64,000 nt of DNA from Phylloscopus collybita (taxonomy: Eukaryota; Chordata; Aves; Passeriformes; Phylloscopidae): the NCBI GenBank assembly GCA_027886175.1, contig JAJNNQ010000040.1, forward strand, positions 21,100,001 through 21,164,000, given 5' to 3'. Every line of letters begins with the position of its first letter. Position 1 is the first letter of the stretch. The translations under genes were made by a program, and so were the position numbers. The notes below the pieces were generated by a model. The model was not told where the DNA came from. It was given only the letters and a program-made list of their open reading frames with translations, and did no database searches. This document shows, piece after piece, positions 23,512 through 35,900 of this stretch.

Positions 23512-25834
23512 ATTATTAACATATGATTTGTTAGAAATGTTTTTGCACACACACTGAAAAAAACAGGAAACATTTGGGCAGCTCATTGGATTTGGTATGG
23601 CTCCAAAGGTGCTTCAGTGCACATTAGATTCAAAATTGAACAATTATTGTATAGCAGTAAATATGCCATTTTGATCTGAGGGGAAAAAACAGAGCATGAT
23701 CAGCAACTAACATTTCTTTGCTAGTAGAACAAGCAGATTTAGTGTAATAGAAGTAATATTCCTAAAATCAGCTTTTCATCAGTAAAGGGCATCACCAAAA
23801 TGCTTAATTTGACAGACAAAGGAGTTATTGAGGACACTGTTACTTCACTGTTCAGAGAAACCTGTCTAATTTAATGATTTAGGCATAATTTGACTACTTA
23901 AACAGTAATACACAGATACCAGTATTTTAATAAACCCTGGTCCAGGAAGCACCATAAACAACTTGCTGCAAGCACTGGCAGAACTGCTGGCAGCGAGGCC
24001 CCCCAGCGCAGGCTGCTGTTGCTATATTAGCAGGCATAACCCCAGGCCAGGAGGGATAACCAGCCATGCTGAAACCCAAGCTGCCACAGTTCTGTGTTAG
24101 AAGCACTAAGATAACTTAGACCACGATTACTTTTGCTGCAATAATGCCCCTCACTTGAAGCTAAGCAGCCTTCAAAAGTACGCCCTTTGCTTTGCGCATG
24201 GAAACAAAGAGCTCTCTTTGGGCTTTATCAGTTGGTCTAAATATTTGGGATTTCAACAGCATAGGGAGTGGGAAAATGATATTTACACTACCCACCTTTA
24301 AGCACTCAATGTACTTCCTTCCCCCTCCTTGTCTCCAGCGTCTGCCAGGTTTACATTTGCAGCAGCTATAGCACCTCTGTCTCCTCTGGGAACAGAGCAC
24401 CAGAAACGGCGTATCGCCTCTAGCTTTGTGATAAGTGGCAAGGAAACAGGATGTAAATTCACATGACAAGTACTCACTTAATAATTTTTCATAAATGATA
24501 GTGCTATTATATTTGATACTATACAGGGAAAATATGTGTACAAACAGAGACATTAATCTACTTCAAGTCATCTGTAGAGAAATACTTTAAGGATCAGTTT
24601 CTCATTTACTTAATTGATTTTTATTCTCCACGTGCTTGTGCAAGGTTATGGTGTAAGATGACAATTCTGGTGAAACAACTGAAGAAGGATATCAGAGAAT
24701 ACCACTTATGCAAGGAATTTATCTACAGAAAGCTATCAGTACCACCAAAACTATCACTAAGATAAAGAGCGTTAATATCAAACAAAGAGGCTACCTTTGG
24801 AATGGACAGTGTTTGATCAGTAACTGTGAAGACGCCAGAGTTTACAAATACATTTCTTTCCCTAAATTCTACACACTTACAATTCCAGTTCTCATAGACC
24901 ACACATAGCTTCCTCACTTTGTCCTAAGAACTGTAGGGGTACGTGAGAGTTGGTCCCCAGAACAACCTGGGCAGACATGTAATTTAAACTGAACTGGAAT
25001 CTGCCCGGTATTTTGCAAACAGAGAAGCTTTAACAGTCCATACCAGGGAAATGCAAATGTTTGGTTCACTGTGGGCATTTTAGAATGGATTATGATGATT
25101 CTAAAGTTTTATTCTATATTGTATCATACTGTCATATATACAGTAATTAATTCCTACTACTCAGATGTAAGAAGAGGTGGAAATAAGAACAGTGACAAAA
25201 TGAGTCTTTAATTCTTGGTGAAAATGTGCCATAAATTCCACACAGCCACATACTTTGTTCCAACAGCAGAATTCGCACTATGGCCTTACAATTTAGCCTC
25301 TTCTTACACATATAGTAAGTTTAATATAGTCTGACCTTATGACATGTCACTAAAGTTACTTCTCCCCAGTGAAAATAGTAATGAATTTCTGTGTATCTGT
25401 CTAGAACTGGTGTGTTAAAAATATGCAATTTTAATACTGTCATTCTAGAGAGTTAAAGAAGAACCATCTGAAATTCCTTATTTCACTTGGACAATTCAAT
25501 AGTTCCTGTTACACTCATTTACTTGTTTACATACTCTTTTATTTTACATTGTGATAATTTCCACCATCTATGGCAGTACACACCCTTAATTTGTGTCATT
25601 GTGCCCAGCCAGGCCTAAAGCTCAAAACACGAGCATAGCCGCAGTACAAAATTAGAAGAGTAAACACTGATGAAGAGTTGGTTTAGGCTTTGAGAGATAA
25701 CCATCTTCATTTAATTCCAGGCATGGATTACTTGGTCTCTAATGCAGTTGTGCCAGGTTTTTTAAAAAATAAGAGAGATTTATAAAGCAACCTTTTAACT
25801 GGACACAAATCTCATGCTACGGTTGTTGCTCGAA

Positions 25835-25902
25835 TGGAAGGGACACGGTTTAGTGATGGACTTGGCAGAGCTGGGTTAATGATTCTATGATCTATGATTT
25901 TC
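25835..25902 (+). mobile_element. CR1 LINE 3'-terminal fragment
   Basis: Short sense-orientation CR1 end: GGTTTAGTGATGGACTTGG, GCTGGGTTAATG and the diagnostic terminal repeat GATTCTATGATCTATGATT. About 40 bases of the usual 3' region (the GGACTCGATGATCTT block) are missing between the last two motifs, so the copy carries an internal deletion. Confidence 0.85.
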
Positions 25903-28900
25903 TTCCTAGTACTTGGATAACTCAAATGCCATGTGGAACAAGCTGTGTTGTCTCCTGTATAGTCCCTTAGAAATTATGAGTGTTTAGATGTGTTTCTGTA
26001 AGGTTTAGAACCCATGACAGGTTACGGAAAGTAGAATTTTCCCAGATAACCTGCCCTCAAATTACTTGGAGGGAATATATTGTTCCCAGTTTGTTTCCCT
26101 TCTTCATTACTGACATAATTTGTTCTAAATTATTGCATTAGTATACTGCAGAATCAAAGGTCCTGCATTTATATAAAGCACATATTAGAACATAAATATT
26201 TCTTCATGCTTGGTGATGTCTTTTCTGGAGACAAATTAACATAATCTTTTGTACACCAATGCTATGTTCCTATGGGAATACAGTAAAATATACTAGAACT
26301 TCACCATTAATAAATTTTATAATTAATAAATTGTATCAGGTGAAGCAAGAAGCACTTGATTGTTGAACTTTTATGAATTTGGTTCCCCTCAATGGAAACT
26401 TTTCTTGAAATTTACCAGTTTCATTAAGCTTGTGCTACAGAAAATAGAAAATATGCTTAATATATGAAGAGCCAGTACTTGAATGGGAATTTACCAGTAA
26501 AATAAAATAAAAACTTTAAACATTATAATATAGATCCATCATAGGACAAACTAAAATGTAGATTTTTTTTTCTTTTTCCCCCTTTGGTGCTTAGTTCCAT
26601 GTTAGTGATCATTTGTAAAGTAATTGCATAAAAAGCACAGTTCTCCCTTTAGAAGTTCACATCCTTTATGAAGGCAGGAAAGTCAAAGCTCTGTCTGATC
26701 CTCTTCTCTGCATGCCTCCTAGTTTTGCCAAGGAAGCAGTACAGAATAACTGTTGACTCCAAATCGGCAAGAGTAGGAAGTCTAATTAGTCTGCAAAGGG
26801 ATAGCCATTCCTTTGTAGTTTGACACTGGATATACTTCAACACATTTGTACACTCCCATTTTTAAAAAAGGGGGCTTTGTAAAACTCTGGCGTGCTTAGA
26901 TCCTGCTTCTTTCGCAATGCATCATACTGTAGCCAGAAGTGCTGCTATTGTATATCCATTGGAGCAGCTTCCAAGATTGAATTAATACATACTTAAATCT
27001 TATTTTGTTTTCAAAATAGCACTCCAGTTTAAAGAAATCAGTCCAAACTAAAGACAAAACAAACAAACCAAAAATCCCAAACCAGAAAAGTAGCACACCT
27101 GTTGAATAGGTAAATCCTCTATTTAGGAAGCAGTTATGTAGGGTAATAAAAGCAAGAGCTTTGCAAAGCTCAGGGATGCTCCTTGACACAATGGCCTGCT
27201 TTCAACTCCCTCCTTGGTTAATGGGGTATGTAATCTCTGGTTTTTCTATCCAAGAATCTTCTAAAAGAAAGTAAAACTCAATCAAAATGGAATCTGCACT
27301 GCAAAATACCGATTCTCGCCTTTTTCCCCTAAACAAGTCTTGGTTCACTGGATTGTAACTTTGGCAAATCTAGTCAAGTTTCATATCCCAAAGTGTAATT
27401 AGAGAAAATAAACAATGACATGTCCTGTTGAGAAATAATAATTCAAAATTACAAAAAAATCAAAATTACAGTAGAAGAAACAACTGAAAAAATAGTATTG
27501 GTCAATGTGAAATAAGGCTATATTAAAAAAAAATAAAAATCACATGCAGTGATGCAATTTTCTCCTTGTAGTTTACAAATTGCCTGTTTTGTATAAGATG
27601 CTCAAGAAAAATACAGTAAAGAGAAAAAAAAGAAAAATCACCTTTGGTGAAAGTCTGCTGACTTTCAATCACTCCAGCAAGAGCTAGGCTGCTTTGAATA
27701 AGAATGCCAACCTGAAACAAAAAGCGAGTTGTGGAAACCTGTAACCAATGAAATAAAAAAAGGAAATTCTGGAGCACGTCAGCGTCATGGCATAAGCATA
27801 TCACTGCACTCTCCCCAAGTGCCCAAACAGGGTTATGTCAGACCCTATCAATTACAACTTCCATTCCCAAGCAAATCTCGGGAATGGCAAATACGGGTAC
27901 AGGTACAAATGTGACAGAGAAAAACCTTTTTAATATATACATAGTTCTTTTTATACCATGTGCTCCGCACCCAGACCCCGGTATTGTAAAGGAAATGGAC
28001 AAAATCATGACAATCATTGAAGATACTTAGCCTTTCTAGACTTTGAACCTGTGTTAAAAGATTTGGGAGCACAGTTTTAGAGCTAAAGTCTTCACAACAA
28101 ATTAAGTCTTGAAACTCTGAACTGCTGTTTAGGAGTATGTTTTTGTTTTAATCATCTTTGGTCCCACTTGCCAATATAAGCTGGATATAAGTTCTCCAGC
28201 ATCCTCAAATTGTATCTCCCCATCCTTTTCCTCTCTTCTCCTTTACATGCCCTGCAATCACATGCCACTGAAGAGTATCTGTCCTTCTCCATGAACCCAC
28301 CATTCCTGTTGCAGTTACAGGGGTTCAAGGAAATCCTGCTTGCAGCAACTCGCAAACCAGCAAGATGTAAACCATACACATTTGTATGAGGGTGCTCCAC
28401 CTCAAGAGAATAAAGCAAGTTATTCACCCGCCAACTCACACAATTGTTACAACACAATGTTAAAATGTAATGTAAAAAAAACCCCCACTGACAAGTCTAA
28501 AGTACCTGCCATTCCTGTTGCCACACTGTAGGGGTGGGATTTGGTTGCTTTCAAATTGTTTATGTGACTTGTTCATGACACGTCAACCAACACGCTGGCT
28601 GCATGCATGGAACAGTAAATGAAAGCAGAGTGATAAATAGGAAATATAATAGGAATTAGTAATTAATATACACAGAATAGGAAAAATATTTTTTATTCTG
28701 CATGAATACTCCTATTGCATAATCTTCTCTGCAGAGAATTCCATATACATACTGAAAGTCCTGATGTTGTCCTCATGGAAGTGCTAATTTCATCATTTAG
28801 GTAAAAGATCCCTATGGCTCTAGATTTCTCCTCCCATATGCAGAAAATTTGACACCTAGATGCTAAATTAGATATTATAGAATCAGACAGATTCTATATC

Positions 28901-31739
28901 TATAATACTAAGACAGAGACCAATGAACACTGAACTTTGTTAGTTTTCTTTTCATGTAGAATTTGACCAAATAATTTTCTTCTTTCCTTGTCTATTTTGA
29001 TGACACTAATCAAAATCTGTGGTGCTGGGGAAGGGAATCACTGAAGAAATACTTATTTGCATTTAATAGCTGAATGCTTGCAAAAACTTCCAGTGTGGTC
29101 ATTGGCTTGTTTGTGAATGTTGTGACACAGGTTATGAACCTACACTTGCTGACAAGTCTAGCATTTAAAGAAATGCCAGACAGAAACGGTTGAACTATGT
29201 TTGAATGTTTATGAGGCAAATAATAAATTTGCATCAACACTTCCCAAATTTTTTACTTTGCCTCTATCTTAAAATACAATTTTAAGTACAACAGTAATTA
29301 GTTGAGCACATTAACTTAGTAAAAACTGAATAAAAAAGGTAAGTGCAAATCTCTTATTCTGGACAATCAAATGAATCAATGATGTAATCCACTAAGAAAA
29401 TTACTTGAAGAATGAGTGAATTGTATTGGTACAATCTCCCCTTTCACTACCAGCCCCTCTTATATTCTACCACTGTGAGATTTCAAATACATAAAATTTA
29501 GGTTTCAGTTATATATTGCCAGAAAGAAATATTAATTACATTAAAAACTCTGACTTATTTTACACTTACAAGAATGAAGCATATTCCCACACAGAATAAA
29601 ACCAGAAGCTCACAGTATTGAAATGAGCACATGTGTCTCCCCAAACACTTAAAGCAATAAAGATGTAGGCAGTTACATTTTTGACATTTATTTTAGAATC
29701 TGGGTTAATTTTTCCTTTCTTCCATCCACTTCTGTGTGGAAATTCTTGTGTGAGATGTGCTTTCCATATAAAGTCCTTCTACTGGGCACTGCCAGAGCAC
29801 AGCTGGAAAAAAGGATGACTATGAATAGTCCCCCTAAATTTTCTATCATTTTATACTTTGCATGTACGTTAAATTTGTAATTTACATTGCATCTTAATGA
29901 ACAATTATCTGCTGGTTATTTTAGTAATGAGACATGATGAGCCTCTGATTCTGTTAGCAAGTCTAACAAAGGAATGGGAGTCTTGTGGGAGGAGTTCTAG
30001 CAAAGTAAAAACTTTCACAATTTCAAACATGTCTGAGGTTACCAGGTATCAAACAATGGAGATAAATGGCATCCAAAATTACATTAGATCCAAGTCACAA
30101 CACACAGAAACAATTTGAATTTGAAGATCAGATTTAGTAATTTCTAGAGTGGAGGGGGGTCCCCTAGTGACAAAAAGTATCAAGCAGCTATCCTTATCAA
30201 AGTGACCACTTCTCTATACGGATGCTAAAGATCCCTCATAAATTTTCTTCAGGAAATCAGGATTCACACTGAGTAGACATTAATGCATGCGCTCTGGTAT
30301 TCTCCTGGGAAGCCCAAGGAGTCATGTGAATATTGCTTCGTGCCAAATCACAGAAGAAATTATTTAGCAAGTCCTCAAATGTTACCAAGTGGTTGAAGGT
30401 CCTACTATAAACAAAGCCACTCAGTTCAGCAGTTAGGTCACATAAACAAGTCTCTTCTGCACTCTTTTGTACTTTTTGTCAAAGTTCCTAGTTTTCTGAG
30501 TATTTTGAACCCCACCACCCAGTGAGACCCAGCCAGCAGGACCCTTGTTTCGGAGTGATGATGAAGGAACCTACCAAGATACAGACCGATAAAACACACT
30601 ATCCGTGCATACTATACTTCTGCCACTTGATGGCAAAATTTAAAGAAACTACTTTTAAGTTTTAATAGAGAGTTTCAGAAAAATGGCTGAAAAAAAAGTC
30701 AGTATAAAGATTACGAGATTAGAACCTCCACTCTGGAGAGCTACCAGCATACCATACCTGGATCCATTAACGCCATTGCCATTGTTCTTGCTGTATTTTA
30801 CTCAACAGCAAGCAAAGCTTTCTGAACACAGCAAACACTTATGTACATGAGTACTCTTATTGCCTCACTAAGAACATTCAAATGGATGGAGTTACTCAGG
30901 CAAGTAAGTGTAGGATGAAGGCCACATGTGTGTGGTTTCCATCACCAAAAGCTGTTGAGCTGAAATGCAGCAGTTCTGAATACCTGCATGCCTGTTTTAC
31001 AAACACAGATTCAGTATTGACACTCAATAAAGTATTTTTCCCAAGACTGTGCAGATACACTTGATGAACTTCAGCACAGAAGAAATACTGCTGTTTTTTA
31101 CAACAGCTTACAGAGATTTCAGTATGGGCTCATTCCTACAAAGCAGAATTCACACCAAGAGATATGGACTCTATCTTAAGCAGTGCCATATCTTAACAAT
31201 ATGCTATTACATCTCAATCTTTGAAAAACTTTTCATACTGCAAATTGAAAAGGTGATTGAATTGAGAGTATACAGACTGTGGATATTCTTCCACAGTCAC
31301 AAGCAAACACACATTAAATATTGAATTAATACCATTTATAAATATCTCTTCATTCTATCCCACACTCACTATTATTCACAAAAATGCTAACAATGCATTG
31401 TAGCAAACATTAGGCCTAATAAAGATAAAATTGTGTAGGAAACATTTTCCAACTGGAAAACACTGGGAGAAATCAGGTCATCACAATGTCTCAAGTTCTG
31501 CAATACCTTTTTCAGAAGTAACACCTCCAGGTATTTTGGAAGGTTTAACAGAAACCAAACCCAAGGTTTAGCAGAAGCCAAAAAAAAGTCCCAAAAGCCC
31601 TTGACAAATTGAAATTTTAACCCAAGAATCATTTCAGTCTTGCAATCCAATCTATGAATTTATCAAGATGTCCTAAAATAAATGCTTCATTGTTAATACC
31701 TTAAGAAAGCCATTCTGTACCCATGGTTAATCTTTTTTC
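25903..31739. other. Intergenic DNA without a supported gene
   Basis: AT-rich DNA with no exon or RNA gene I can support. One weak CTCF-like sequence lies at 30620-30633. A block at about 28150-28400 is slightly GC-richer and holds a 101-residue minus-strand frame with no recognised features. Confidence 0.6.
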
Positions 31740-32300
31740 AATAAATAAGATTTTCATCCTCTCAGCAGCTCTTCTTTGCATCTCATACTGGTAAATAACC
31801 TTCATCAACAATGATCAGAATCAAACCCAGTACTGTAAGTGACAATGTACTTTTTGTACTGATACAATCTCATCCTATGCATACTAAATTCACATTAGGA
31901 CCAGCATTGCTTCTGCTTCCAGTATCCTAATTTTTATTAAAAAAATCACTGTCTTGTTAGAACCCAAGTGAATTACATTGTGTTTTATGTTTTCAGTTTC
32001 ATGCCATTCTAATCCTTCAGTTAAAACCACAGAATTTTCGCCCGTTTTCTGCAGGTCTTGTAATACTTCCCAACTTCATCTCATCCACAAATTACATCTG
32101 ACTTAGATGGTGACCTCAATCTAAGTCAATGATTTGTGAAACAGGATGTCCCTAGGCTGATCACTCTCCATTTCCATTCTGAAAATAATTCAGAATTTAC
32201 TGCAATCTCTTTTTCCACCAGCTTTAATCTGTTTTCCAATTCTCATGTTAATCTATTTCCATCCAAGTATTTTTAGAGCCTTATATCAAGCATTACTTCA
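31740..32300 (-). mobile_element. Degenerate CR1/L2-like LINE fragment
   Basis: On the plus strand the order of weak motifs follows an antisense CR1/L2-type 3' region: CTCTCAGCAGCTCTTCTTTG, later TCTTGTAATACTTCCCAACT, TCATCTCATCCACAAATT, a segment resembling the usual 'AAGTCAATGAT' block, then AACAGGATGTCCCTAGG and TGATCACTCTCCA. Similarity to any one consensus is low, as expected for an ancient copy. It could instead be another old repeat; a profile search is needed to name it. Confidence 0.4.
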
Positions 32301-32780
32301 TTTTAGGTAAATTAAATTAATTGCATTAATTTTCTAAAAACTCAGGGTCCCAAACCACTTGGGGTGAGGGGAAGAATGAAAGGGCAAGGAGGAAACATAC
32401 TATATGCTATCATAGCCATGTCTGAACTTCCAATGCTTTTGTTCACCATCTGAAGTAATTTCTTGATTAGTCTTGTGGTTAAAATAGGAGGTCTAAAGTT
32501 GATCACAGCTTTTTAAAAAAATACAGTTGTTCAATTAAAGGTTCTTATAACTGCATTTATACTTCTTTCAGTATTGTAGAATGGAGTTTATTTTGGACCT
32601 CTGATAAACTCAACATTTTAAGATTTGCATTGGATACTACTTTATATATTCCTGCCTGTCATTTACATTCTATAAATTCTTGCCTATCATTTACAACTAC
32701 AATGTTTCCATATCTCAAATCTTCTCATTTCTGCCCATTGTTCCCTAAATTATCCTACCAAGTTTTTTTCTATTTCTTCT

Positions 32781-32903
32781 TGTAGTGGGTTGACCTTGGC
32801 AGGACACTGGTGACCACCAAGCCACTCTATCACTCCTCTTCCCAGTGGGACAGGGGAGAAAAAACAAGATGAAAACCAACTAGTGGGTTAAGATAAGGAA
32901 AAA
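32781..32903 (+). mobile_element. Avian ERVL-type LTR fragment
   Basis: Begins with the LTR start TGTAGTGGGTTGACC-like sequence, followed by the GGACAC, GTGACCACCAAGCC, CTCTATCACTCC and GGGACAGGGGAGA blocks that I associate with an abundant bird endogenous retrovirus LTR. Only the first 120 bases or so remain; no internal retroviral coding sequence, primer-binding site or partner LTR is present nearby, so it is a truncated solo remnant with no coding capacity. It ends in the simple repeat that follows. Confidence 0.7.
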
Positions 32904-32994
32904 ACCCCAAAAAACCAAAACCAAACCAAACCAAAAAGACAAAACCAAAACCAACCAACCAACCAAAAAAACCCAACCAAAAAAAAACCCAAAA
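32898..32994. repeat. (CCAAA)n-like A/C simple repeat
   Basis: About 100 bases made almost only of A and C in CCAAA, CCAA and CAAAA units. It directly abuts the LTR fragment, so the repeat may have expanded within or next to the truncated LTR. Confidence 0.9.
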
Positions 32995-32999
32995 CATTT

Positions 33000-35900
33000 T
33001 TGGCCTCTCCTAAAAATTCTATTTATTTTGGGAACTTACTACAATGATCAGCCCTTCTCCTCTCATTACTTGTCAGAATTACCCAAATCCTGACTATATT
33101 AGTAAGTTTTAAATCTAAATAATCCCATTTTATAATGCGCTAATTGAGGCAAAGAGTTTACAATTGCATCAACTGCTTAGCTGGAGGTCTCCAAACTTCC
33201 AGAGATTAGTTTGTTGGGCTCTTGTGAAATAGCTCTGAGTAGAGTTAATTTCCATATATCCTTCTTTAGATGTTGTAGTCATACTGCTGTCAAAGAGACT
33301 CTGAAGCTCCTCAAAGAAGGGAAGTACAATCACTACCTCTTTCTTTACAGCACATACCAGCTAAAACCCAGAGCAGATAATCTTTGCAAATTACCTGAAA
33401 ATGCCTAAACATGCAGGCTATCACTCAGATTTAACATTGTATTAAACTACAGCAACCTCCTCCTAGCTATGGGAACACCAGATTGAATACAGACACTGAA
33501 AATGGGGAGGCAAATCAAACAGGAAGGAAAGCACAAAATCAGTAGATAGCATTTTAAGACAAACAGATCTCTGTAGTTCTCTGCAGATACCAGGCAGTAA
33601 CTTATGCAATCTCCCAAGTTCTATAAAAGGGCACACCAAGTAAATTTTAATTACTTAATAAATATGACATATTTAATAAGCATAGATTCTTAGGATGGGA
33701 GGATCTACTCTCCATTTTCAGAATGCTGTCAGCTTGTATTTTTTTTTTGTTTCCCTTTTATAGCTAGACTTCAGATTCTGTTATAATTTTGTCAACTAGG
33801 TTAACTTTTTCCTGTGCTGTAACACACATTTGCTCCAGTCTGCATTAAATAAAAGGTACAGTTTTCCCCATCATTCTAGTGCTCCTTTCCATCTCTCCTA
33901 TCCCCCTGTAATCTTCTGCCTTAAGAGCCAGCATTTTTTCTCATCATTTTCAAGGTTCCAAAGAAATGAGACAACTCTAACCTCATTCCAGTCACTGTCC
34001 TGCTCCCATTCCATATGGGATTTTAAGTATTTCTTCTGTTTTCTTCTGCAATCACTTCTGTGCCCCCTCTCATTCTGTGGAGAATGCAATTTTGGAGAAT
34101 GCAATTTCTTTTTCTCCCCTGGCATATGTCTTCCCTCTTTCAAGTTTGTTTTCAATGCTCTTATAAATAAGTTTCCTATTCTGAGATCATTTAGGGCATT
34201 AAAACAGTGTCTATAATCAGACTGTTCCAATACTCTTGTAAGCCAAGGAGAGCTCTGCTGGCAGCACTAATACTTTTTTCTTGATTGATAGTGAAATATC
34301 TAATGGAAATTCATGTTTTGTCCAGTTCTCTTGTTACTACAACTGTGCACTGAAAGGTGATGATGCAGTAAGAAAGAAGTATTGCCCCTTTCCCCAACAA
34401 ACTTGGTTAAAATTCCAATGTTTAAAAATAGGTACTGAGGTGATTCTGAAAAACAGCTGCTGTCAGTACCAGGATGCATTGGTGGTTAAGAAACTTGGCA
34501 TCAAAGTCTAGGTTTTCCTAGTCCAGATATCTTGGCTCAGGCTCTAGTTCCATAAACCACACGACAAAGGGTATTGTAAAAGTATGCAAGAATTACACTT
34601 TATAAGCATGGGCACTTTCCAATCTCAATCAAAACATTAGCACAAAGACTTTACAATAACAAAAACTACATTTGATCTTTTGTAAATTGAACTTCCTCTG
34701 AATCTGTGTTCTCATTCTTTTTGTACTGGGCTCTTATTTTACAGTTGACATTAAAAAGAAGAAAACCAAAGATCACTCATTTGGAATACTACCCAATTAA
34801 ATGCTAACTTTTGGCCCTATGCTAGTACATTTAAAATCTCTCAAAATTAAGAACATTTGTCAGCAGTATCTATATATTTGTATATGACATTTCCCCAATA
34901 CTTGTAAACAGGGTAATAATTGTTTTTTTAAAGGCATTCCTTTAGCTCACCATTGAATTTCCATACATTATATTATACATGCACTGATGTGTCTGCACAC
35001 AAACCACCTCCACCCCCTAATACTGCTTCAGGCAGGAAGTTTCTCTGCTGTTTCTCTCTCCTAGGTCAGTATTACATAGTCTCAAATATTACTGATACAA
35101 TCACATCCTGGAATGTGATCATACTTAAGTCTGTGCTTCTGAAACTTCACTTACAAAGGACACTATTAAATATTCCACCTGAAATTACTTCAAAAAATTT
35201 GAGAACACTCAAAGAGTGTTCCAGAGTTAGTAAATCCAATTAATTTGAAAAAATCTTCATTGTTTCATAAAGGATGACCTCCTCCCCAACACACTTTTTA
35301 AAGACTTCTGTAGGAATCCAAAAGTGTAATATGAAACTTTCCTTGGAGAGAAATGAAAATACAAAGAACTGCAAAAGCATAAAGCCTTTTAAATAAGAAA
35401 CACAGATAGACTAAAATTCTAGTTTACGTAAGTAGCAAAACTGAACATGGAATACCTGATAAAAATCTGACAGATGCCTCCTTCTCCTTTCTTAAGCAAG
35501 ACCTAGAAGATTGAGAACTCACAATCCAAAGGAGAATGGCCAACAAGTATGTAGGTGGCAGTCACACTGAAAAGGAGAATTGTCAACTGCAGCATGGAAC
35601 AAAATCAGCACTCTCCTTTATTTAATATTGTACTTGTTTGTGTGGGGAAGCAGTTGAGAGAAGTTATGAGTTGATACTTTATCACTCAGAATGGCTGTAA
35701 AATGAATCAGTCAACACTTAAAAGCTCACACAACATTGAACAATGGGGCCATAAATTTCAGTGCTTGTCACAAATTCCAATTTGGAATAGTTATAGCCTA
35801 TGTACCTACATTCTCCTGACATTTTCAAATAAGAACACTTTTTGAACTGTTCTGCAACACTGGTTTGTACTTTTGGGCTATCTGCTGTATTTAAAGTTGT

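Larger units (their letters stand above)
18013..25834. other. Intergenic DNA without a supported gene
   Basis: About 7.8 kb of AT-rich sequence. It contains a 10-bp-arm hairpin at 21218-21245 and a 33-bp exact repeat pair at 22466-22498 and 23479-23511. None of the open frames of 60 to 130 codons has splice-site support or recognisable protein features. A small GC-richer patch lies at about 23985-24090. Confidence 0.6.

Noticed and set aside
33830..34230. 128- and 110-codon frames on opposite strands
   Set aside because: Low-complexity composition from a pyrimidine-rich stretch; the two frames mirror each other and resemble nothing known.
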